11,832 bases of DNA from Porphyromonadaceae bacterium UBA3327 (lineage in GTDB: Bacteria > Bacteroidota > Bacteroidia > Bacteroidales > Muribaculaceae), in assembly GCA_002361155.1 (NCBI GenBank), contig DERZ01000052.1, forward strand, positions 1,112 to 12,943, given 5' to 3'. How positions within the stretch are numbered: the first letter of the stretch is position 1; each line of letters begins with the position of its first letter. Below are positions 7,418-11,832 of this stretch, one piece after another. Position numbers and translations under genes: made by a program. The notes under the pieces were generated by a model. It worked only from the letters and a program-made list of their open reading frames with translations. It made no database searches and was not told the DNA's origin.

Positions 7418-7496
7418 CCGTCCCGGTTGAAGGATGCCGCCGGATTCTGCCGGTCGAGGATAAGATCTGAAAAGACACTAACCTTAAATCAAAATT

Positions 7497-8822
7497 ATGA
7501 CAACGACTCAAAAGAAACCTGTTGTGGCGATCATCACGATGTTCTTCATGTTCGCGATGATTTCGTTCGTCACCAACATGGCGGCTCCGTTCGGCAATAT
7601 CTGGAGCTTCCGTTATGAATGGTCCGGTATGGCCGGCAACCTTATGAACTTCCTCGCCTATCTATTCATGGGTATACCCGCCGGAAACATGCTGATAAAA
7701 TATGGCTACAAGAAGACGGCGCTGATAGCTCTTGCCGTCGGCGCCATCGGTCTTTCCATCCAGCTCCTCTCCAGCGTGGCGGGTGCCGACGTGGTTGTGG
7801 CCGGCGGTGAGAACCCCGTCACACTCAATCTTTTCATCTACCTCCTGGGCGCGTTTATCTGCGGTCTTTGCGTCTGCATGCTCAACACCGTGGTGAACCC
7901 GATGCTCAATCTTCTCGGAGGCGGAGGCAACAAGGGCAATCAGCTCATCCAGACCGGAGGCACGCTCAACTCCCTGGCCGGCACGCTTACTCCGCTGCTT
8001 GTCGGAATGCTTGTCGGCACGCTCACCAGGCAGACCACCATGGCATCCGTCGCACCCCTCGTGGTGACCGGCATCGTAATTTTTGTACTCTCTTTCATCG
8101 TGATCTCGTTTGTGAAGATCAGGGAGCCGCAGACCAACCTCAAGAAGGTGAATTACGAGCACAGCCCCCTGGCGTTCCGTCACTGTCTGCTCGGCGTGAT
8201 CGCCATTTTCTTCTATGTCGGAATCGAAATCGGCATACCGGCCGAGATGAATGCCTGGATTTCCCGCGAGAATTTCGAGGGAGCCGCAGCTGTGGCCGGT
8301 TCGCTCGCCGCCCTTTACTGGCTTATGATGCTCATAGGCCGTTTCCTCAGCTCGATCATCTCCGGCAAGGTGTCCACCCGCACCCAGATGGTGACCGTAT
8401 CCACAGTCGCCATCATCCTCGTGCTGACGGCAATATTCCTCCCCGAAAGCGTCACGTTCACCTCTCCCTCCATTCCCGCGCTTAACATCACTTCCGGCCA
8501 GGTGCCGATGAAGTGCCTCTTCCTCTTCCTTTGCGGCCTCTGCACCTCGGTGATGTGGGGCGGAATCTTCAATCTCGCCACCGAAGGCCTCGGCAAGTAC
8601 ACCGCCAAGGCCTCGGGTCTTTTCATGATGATGGTGGTCGGCGGCGGCGTAATGCCGTATGTCCAGGACTGGATCGGCCGTACCGCAGGTTATGTGAACA
8701 GCTACTGGCTGGTGGTGGCGATGCTCGTCTATATCCTTTTCTACTCTATAGCCGGCTCGAAGAATGTAAACCGTGATATTCCCGTCGGTCAGGATGAGGC
8801 TCCGGATCTCCGCGACCTCTGA
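7497..8822 (+). CDS. FucP-like MFS transporter, probable sugar permease
   Basis: This 441-residue inner-membrane protein has about 12 hydrophobic segments. It resembles the fucose/glucose/galactose (FucP/GluP) branch of the major facilitator superfamily: the MGIPAGNMLIKYGYKK loop lines up with the PAGILMKKLSYKAG loop of E. coli FucP, and LNTVVNPMLNLLG with LETAANPFVTVLG. A Gly/Asn-rich stretch, GGGGNKGNQLIQTGGTLNSLAG, follows, as in the family. In this by-eye alignment the FucP proton-relay acids Asp46 and Glu135 both correspond to Asn (Asn27 and Asn130). The substrate cannot be read; the transketolase gene next door suggests a sugar, perhaps a pentose or pentose precursor. The 79-bp gap before it has no clear promoter motif, so read-through from yggS is plausible. 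The ATG follows an A-rich leader (TAAATCAAAATT). Confidence 0.87.
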   Translation: MTTTQKKPVVAIITMFFMFAMISFVTNMAAPFGNIWSFRYEWSGMAGNLMNFLAYLFMGIPAGNMLIKYGYKKTALIALAVGAIGLSIQLLSSVAGADVVVAGGENPVTLNLFIYLLGAFICGLCVCMLNTVVNPMLNLLGGGGNKGNQLIQTGGTLNSLAGTLTPLLVGMLVGTLTRQTTMASVAPLVVTGIVIFVLSFIVISFVKIREPQTNLKKVNYEHSPLAFRHCLLGVIAIFFYVGIEIGIPAEMNAWISRENFEGAAAVAGSLAALYWLMMLIGRFLSSIISGKVSTRTQMVTVSTVAIILVLTAIFLPESVTFTSPSIPALNITSGQVPMKCLFLFLCGLCTSVMWGGIFNLATEGLGKYTAKASGLFMMMVVGGGVMPYVQDWIGRTAGYVNSYWLVVAMLVYILFYSIAGSKNVNRDIPVGQDEAPDLRDL

Positions 8823-8879
8823 GAAGATAACGGAAGTAAAGTGACTGAAATCTTAAAATCTAAAACGAATTATATTGAT

Positions 8880-10904
8880 ATGGATGTAAAGACAATGAAT
8901 TCGGCCGCCGACAATCTGCGTGTGCTGATTGCCGAGATGGTGGAGAAAGCCAAATCAGGCCATCCCGGCGGCTCGCTCGGGGCAGCCGATTTCATCAATG
9001 TGCTGTACTCGTCGTTTCTCGAATACGACCCGGAGGACCCGCAATGGTTCGCCCGCGACCGTTTCTTCCTCGATCCCGGCCACATGTCGCCGATGCTTTA
9101 CGGCATATTGGCTCTCGCCGGCAAATACTCTATGGAGGATCTGCAGAATTTCCGTCAGTGGGAGAGCGTCACTCCGGGCCATCCCGAACTCGACGTTGCC
9201 CGCGGAGTGGAGAACGGCTCAGGCCCGCTGGGCCAGGGTCATGTCATGGCCGTCGGCTGCGCCATAGCCGAGCGCTTCCTTGCCGCACGCTTCGGCGAAG
9301 TGGTGGCCCACAAGACTTATGCTTTTATCTCCGACGGTGGTATTCAGGAGGAGATCTCGCAGGGCGCGGGCCGTATCGCAGGATTGCTCGGACTCCACAA
9401 TCTCATCATGTTCTATGACTCCAACGAAGTCCAGCTCTCCACCAAGGTAGAGGAGGTGGACCATGAGGATGTCGCCGCCAAGTACCGCGCATGGGGCTGG
9501 AATGTCCTTGAGGTCGACGGCTGCGATCCTCTTGCAATCGCGGCAGCCCTGCAGACCGCTGTCGATGAGAAGGAACGTCCCACGCTCATCATCGGCCATA
9601 CAGTGATGGCCCGCGGTGTGGTCCGCGCCGACGGCTCCTCTATGGAGGGAGCCGTCAATACCCACGGCCAGCCCCTTTCCGCCGCAGGTGCCGATCTGGA
9701 CGCAACCGTCCGCGGATGGGGCGGCGATCCGGAAAACCCCTGGATGATCCGTCCCGAGGTGGCCGAACTCTATGCGGAGCGCGCCGCCCGGCTGAGGGAG
9801 ACCGTAGCTCGCCGCCGTAAGGAATTCGAACTCTGGGCGCAGCGGAATCCGGAACTCGCCGCACATCTCCGCGACTGCCGCGAGCTGAAACTTCCTGAAC
9901 TCGACTGGGATTCCATCGAACTCAAGCCGAACATGGCGTCGCGCGCCGCGTCGGCTTCCGTACTCGGTTTCCTCGCCGAACATATCGACAACATGATAGT
10001 GTCCAGCGCCGACCTCGCCAACAGCGACAAGACCGACGGCTTCCTGAAGAAGACCCGCGCTTTCCTGCGCGGCGATTTCTCGGGCGCGTTCCTCCAGATG
10101 GGTGTCGCCGAACTCACCATGGCCTGCGTCATCAACGGTATCGCGCTCCACGGAGGTGTGTTCGCGGCCTGCGCCACTTTCTTCGTCTTCAGCGACTATA
10201 TGAAGCCCGCCATCCGCATGGCGGCACTGCAGGAACTTCCCGTGAAGTTCATTTATTCCCATGATTCGTTCCGTGTCGGAGAGGATGGTCCCACTCACGA
10301 ACCCATCGAGCAGGAGGCGCAGATACGTCTCATGGAGCAGGTGCGCAATTTCAGCGGCCGTCCCTCAGTGCTCGTGATCCGTCCAGCCGACTCTGCGGAA
10401 ACAGTGGAGGCTTACCGTCTGGCCATGGAGAACAGAGACACTCCGACTGTGCTCATCTTCTCGCGTCAGAATCTCGAGGATCTTCCCGGCGAGAACCGCC
10501 GCGAGGAGGCAAGGAAGGCGGCACACGGCGGTTATGTGGTCGTTCCGGCTGAAAATCCCGACGTAGTGCTCGTCGCCAACGGCAGCGATGTCGCTCTGCT
10601 TGTGCATGCAGCTGAGGCTCTCAAGGCAGAGGGTGTCAGGGCCCGCGTGGTGTCGGTTCCCTCCGCAGGTCTTTTCGGAGAGCAGACTCCGGAGTATCGC
10701 GAAAGTGTACTTCCGGCTGGAGTGCCGCAGTTCGGCCTGACAAGCGGTCTTCCCGCCGCTCTCTGGCCCGTGATGAGCGGTCGTTACGAAGTGATGGGTC
10801 TCGAACGCTTCGGAGCATCCGCTCCCGCCAAAGTGCTCGAAGAGAAATTCGGCTATACTCCCGAAGCCGTCACCGCCCGCATCCGCAAATTCCTTAAAAA
10901 ATAA
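8880..10904 (+). CDS. tkt: Transketolase, full-length single-chain
   Basis: Transketolase moves two-carbon units between sugar phosphates in the non-oxidative pentose phosphate pathway using thiamine diphosphate. From ATG 8880 the protein is 674 residues, the usual length. Landmarks are His28 in SGHPGG, His68 in DPGHMSP, GPLGQG, the cofactor motif SDGGIQEE(16 residues)YDSN, NTHGQPL, the catalytic Glu411 in GVAELTMACVINGIALHGG, and SHDSFRVGEDGPTHEP. The order is pyrophosphate domain, pyrimidine domain, C-terminal domain. The classical GDG of the cofactor motif is SDG (Ser151), which I recall as usual in Bacteroides homologues. A GTG at 8841 is in frame and would add 13 residues, but that stretch is AT-rich and looks like an untranslated leader. 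The gene lies 57 bp after the transporter and is followed by a strong hairpin; rpiB, often adjacent in Bacteroides, is absent. CGC and CGT dominate its Arg codons. Confidence 0.97.
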   Translation: MDVKTMNSAADNLRVLIAEMVEKAKSGHPGGSLGAADFINVLYSSFLEYDPEDPQWFARDRFFLDPGHMSPMLYGILALAGKYSMEDLQNFRQWESVTPGHPELDVARGVENGSGPLGQGHVMAVGCAIAERFLAARFGEVVAHKTYAFISDGGIQEEISQGAGRIAGLLGLHNLIMFYDSNEVQLSTKVEEVDHEDVAAKYRAWGWNVLEVDGCDPLAIAAALQTAVDEKERPTLIIGHTVMARGVVRADGSSMEGAVNTHGQPLSAAGADLDATVRGWGGDPENPWMIRPEVAELYAERAARLRETVARRRKEFELWAQRNPELAAHLRDCRELKLPELDWDSIELKPNMASRAASASVLGFLAEHIDNMIVSSADLANSDKTDGFLKKTRAFLRGDFSGAFLQMGVAELTMACVINGIALHGGVFAACATFFVFSDYMKPAIRMAALQELPVKFIYSHDSFRVGEDGPTHEPIEQEAQIRLMEQVRNFSGRPSVLVIRPADSAETVEAYRLAMENRDTPTVLIFSRQNLEDLPGENRREEARKAAHGGYVVVPAENPDVVLVANGSDVALLVHAAEALKAEGVRARVVSVPSAGLFGEQTPEYRESVLPAGVPQFGLTSGLPAALWPVMSGRYEVMGLERFGASAPAKVLEEKFGYTPEAVTARIRKFLKK

Positions 10905-10933
10905 ATCCATCCGGTCTGAAACCTGAATCCTTA

Positions 10934-10976
10934 TTAACCCCAGGCACTGAAGCTAAGCGTAGGTGCCTGGGGTTAA
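10934..10976 (+). terminator. 14-bp perfect hairpin after the transketolase gene, probable terminator
   Basis: The arms TTAACCCCAGGCAC (10934-10947) and GTGCCTGGGGTTAA (10963-10976) are perfectly complementary around a 15-nt loop. The hairpin starts 30 bp after the transketolase stop and 86 bp before the next start codon. No U tract follows, so termination is inferred from position and stem strength. The near-symmetric TTAA ends also allow an operator or a small palindromic repeat. Confidence 0.65.
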
Positions 10977-11062
10977 ATGCGATGTGACATGCCAATCATG
11001 GAGAGGCTGCGCCATGTCCCGGCAGTAGATAATAATCCGGTCGGTTTTTCTGTTACATAGGT

Positions 11063-11728
11063 ATGGAAGTTATCTACGAGGACAACCATATAATCGTTGT
11101 CAATAAGAGGGCCGGGGAAATCGTGCAGGGGGACAGGACAGGCGACACTCCGCTTTCGGAAACTGTCAAGGAATATATACGCCAGAAGTACGACAAGTCG
11201 GGAAATGTGTTCTGCGGCGTGGTGCACCGTATCGACCGGCCGGTATCGGGGCTGGTGATTTTTGCGCGCACCTCCAAGGCTCTGGAGCGTCTCAACCGCA
11301 TGCTTCGCGACGGAGAGATCCACAAGACTTATTGGGCTCTTGTCGAGGGACATCCGGAGCGCGAGGAAGCGGAACTGGAAAACTGGCTGTTCTCAGACGG
11401 ACGCATTAACAAGACCTTCATCGCCGACTCAGGTCACCGCGACGCCAAACTGTCGCGGCTGCGCTACCGTACGATAGCGCGCGGCGACCGCTACACACTG
11501 CTCGAAGTCAACCTCCTTACCGGCAGGAAACATCAGATCCGGGCGCAGTTGGCCGCCATAGGCCATCCTATCAAGGGAGACCTTAAATATGGCGCCCGGC
11601 GTAGTAATCCCGACGGCGGCATCTCCCTCCAGGCTCATTCCATTGGATTCATCCATCCCGTCAGCAAACAGCAGATAAAACTCGAGATTTCCCCGTTAGA
11701 GGATGCTTCAAGGCTGTTGAAACGTTAA
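11063..11728 (+). CDS. RluA-family pseudouridine synthase, no S4 domain
   Basis: Members of this family isomerise uridine to pseudouridine in rRNA or tRNA. The 221-residue protein consists of the catalytic domain only: it opens directly with VIYEDNHIIVVNKRAGE, lacks the N-terminal S4 RNA-binding domain of RluC and RluD, and is close in length to E. coli RluA (219). The catalytic motif is HRIDRPVSGLVIFARTSKA, with the catalytic Asp at residue 58. KTYWALVEG and LLTGRKHQIRAQLAAIGHPIKGDLKYG are the other family signatures, and an IGFIHPVSKQQIKLE segment lies near the C-terminus. The target uridine cannot be read from sequence. An in-frame stop (TAG) just upstream supports the ATG at 11063. It follows the putative terminator by 86 bp, and I see no clear promoter in that gap, so how it is transcribed is uncertain. 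Confidence 0.93.
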   Translation: MEVIYEDNHIIVVNKRAGEIVQGDRTGDTPLSETVKEYIRQKYDKSGNVFCGVVHRIDRPVSGLVIFARTSKALERLNRMLRDGEIHKTYWALVEGHPEREEAELENWLFSDGRINKTFIADSGHRDAKLSRLRYRTIARGDRYTLLEVNLLTGRKHQIRAQLAAIGHPIKGDLKYGARRSNPDGGISLQAHSIGFIHPVSKQQIKLEISPLEDASRLLKR

Positions 11729-11763
11729 ATGATGTTAACAAATGCTGTTTTTAGACATTAAAA

Positions 11764-11795
11764 TTTGGAGAATCCGGAAAGAAGCATTAACTTTG
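11764..11795 (+). promoter_or_regulatory. Promoter of the tRNA gene at the right edge
   Basis: This is a textbook Bacteroidetes promoter: TTTG at 11764-11767, a 20-bp spacer, then TAACTTTG at 11788-11795. The predicted start, a few bases downstream, lies about 10 nt before the mature tRNA 5' end, leaving a short leader for RNase P. Confidence 0.85.
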
Positions 11796-11810
11796 CACTC
11801 GATTTAAGAC

Positions 11811-11832
11811 CGCGGGATGGAGCAGTGGTAGC
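11811..11832 (+). tRNA. tRNA, probably initiator tRNA-fMet(CAT), 3' truncated by window edge
   Basis: The last 22 nt fit a tRNA 5' part: acceptor strand CGCGGGA, T8-G9, then D arm GAGC-AGTGGTA-GC, with the final TC beyond the edge. The sequence closely follows bacterial initiator tRNA, which starts CGCGGGGTGGAGCAG in E. coli, and the unusual C at position 1 fits the unpaired C1-A72 of initiators. The anticodon is outside the window, so identity is inferred from the 5' part and from the perfect upstream promoter. Confidence 0.82.

Noticed and set aside
7418..7496. Possible promoter before the MFS gene (TAACCTTA at 7479-7486)
   Set aside because: It matches TAnnTTTG poorly and has no TTTG at the -33 distance, so I do not call it.
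8841..8879. GTG at 8841 as the transketolase start
   Set aside because: The 39 nt are AT-rich and resemble a Bacteroidetes leader, the encoded residues have no counterpart in the family, and the ATG at 8880 gives the usual N-terminal length.
9219..10298. Long minus-strand open frame (359 codons) antisense to transketolase
   Set aside because: The plus strand carries an unmistakable transketolase with all active-site motifs here. The antisense product is a His/Gly/Glu-rich sequence without domain character, as expected opposite a GC-rich gene.
1..11832. CRISPR arrays, insertion sequences, phage genes, toxin-antitoxin or defence islands
   Set aside because: I looked for regularly spaced repeats, transposase motifs and terminal inverted repeats and saw none; nearly all sequence is accounted for by the listed genes.

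Overview
The window looks like a chromosomal segment of a Bacteroidales bacterium, most likely Muribaculaceae or a relative. The evidence is: promoter motifs of the Bacteroidetes type (TAnnTTTG at about -7, TTTG at about -33); AT-rich leaders in place of Shine-Dalgarno sites before most genes; a DUF4494 gene, a family I know from Bacteroidetes; a protein with a type IX secretion (T9SS) sorting tail; a peptidase C25 (gingipain) homologue; and a transketolase of the Bacteroides type. The family assignment is an inference from general resemblance, not from a database search.

Layout. (1) From the left edge to 3059 (+): the 3' part of a secreted peptidase C25 protein, then, 15 bp later, a small secreted protein with a T9SS C-terminal domain. 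(2) 3201-5899 (-): cydB and cydA, the two large subunits of cytochrome bd oxidase, transcribed leftwards and meeting region 1 at a GC-rich hairpin that could terminate both. (3) 5900-6296: an AT-rich divergent intergenic region with one promoter-like element per direction. (4) 6297-10904 (+): DUF4494 gene, yggS-type PLP-binding protein, FucP-like MFS transporter and transketolase, all in one direction with short gaps and ending at a strong hairpin, so plausibly one operon or two overlapping ones. (5) 11063-11728 (+): an RluA-family pseudouridine synthase without an S4 domain. (6) 11764 to the end: a near-ideal Bacteroidetes promoter followed by the first 23 nt of a tRNA that looks like initiator tRNA-fMet.

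Functional picture. The cyd genes provide a high-affinity quinol oxidase, as expected in a nanaerobic or oxygen-scavenging gut anaerobe. The transporter and transketolase suggest sugar uptake coupled to the non-oxidative pentose phosphate pathway. The DUF4494-yggS pair suggests a link to PLP homeostasis. The left-edge pair looks like an exported protease with a co-exported partner of unknown role; it uses more AGA/AGG/ATA codons than the cyd and transketolase genes, so it may have a different history. Most of the window is conserved housekeeping. I see no CRISPR array, insertion sequence, phage gene or obvious defence system. The least explained items are the C25/T9SS pair, the FucP-like transporter that seems to lack both proton-relay acidic residues, and the cyd/DUF4494 intergenic region.
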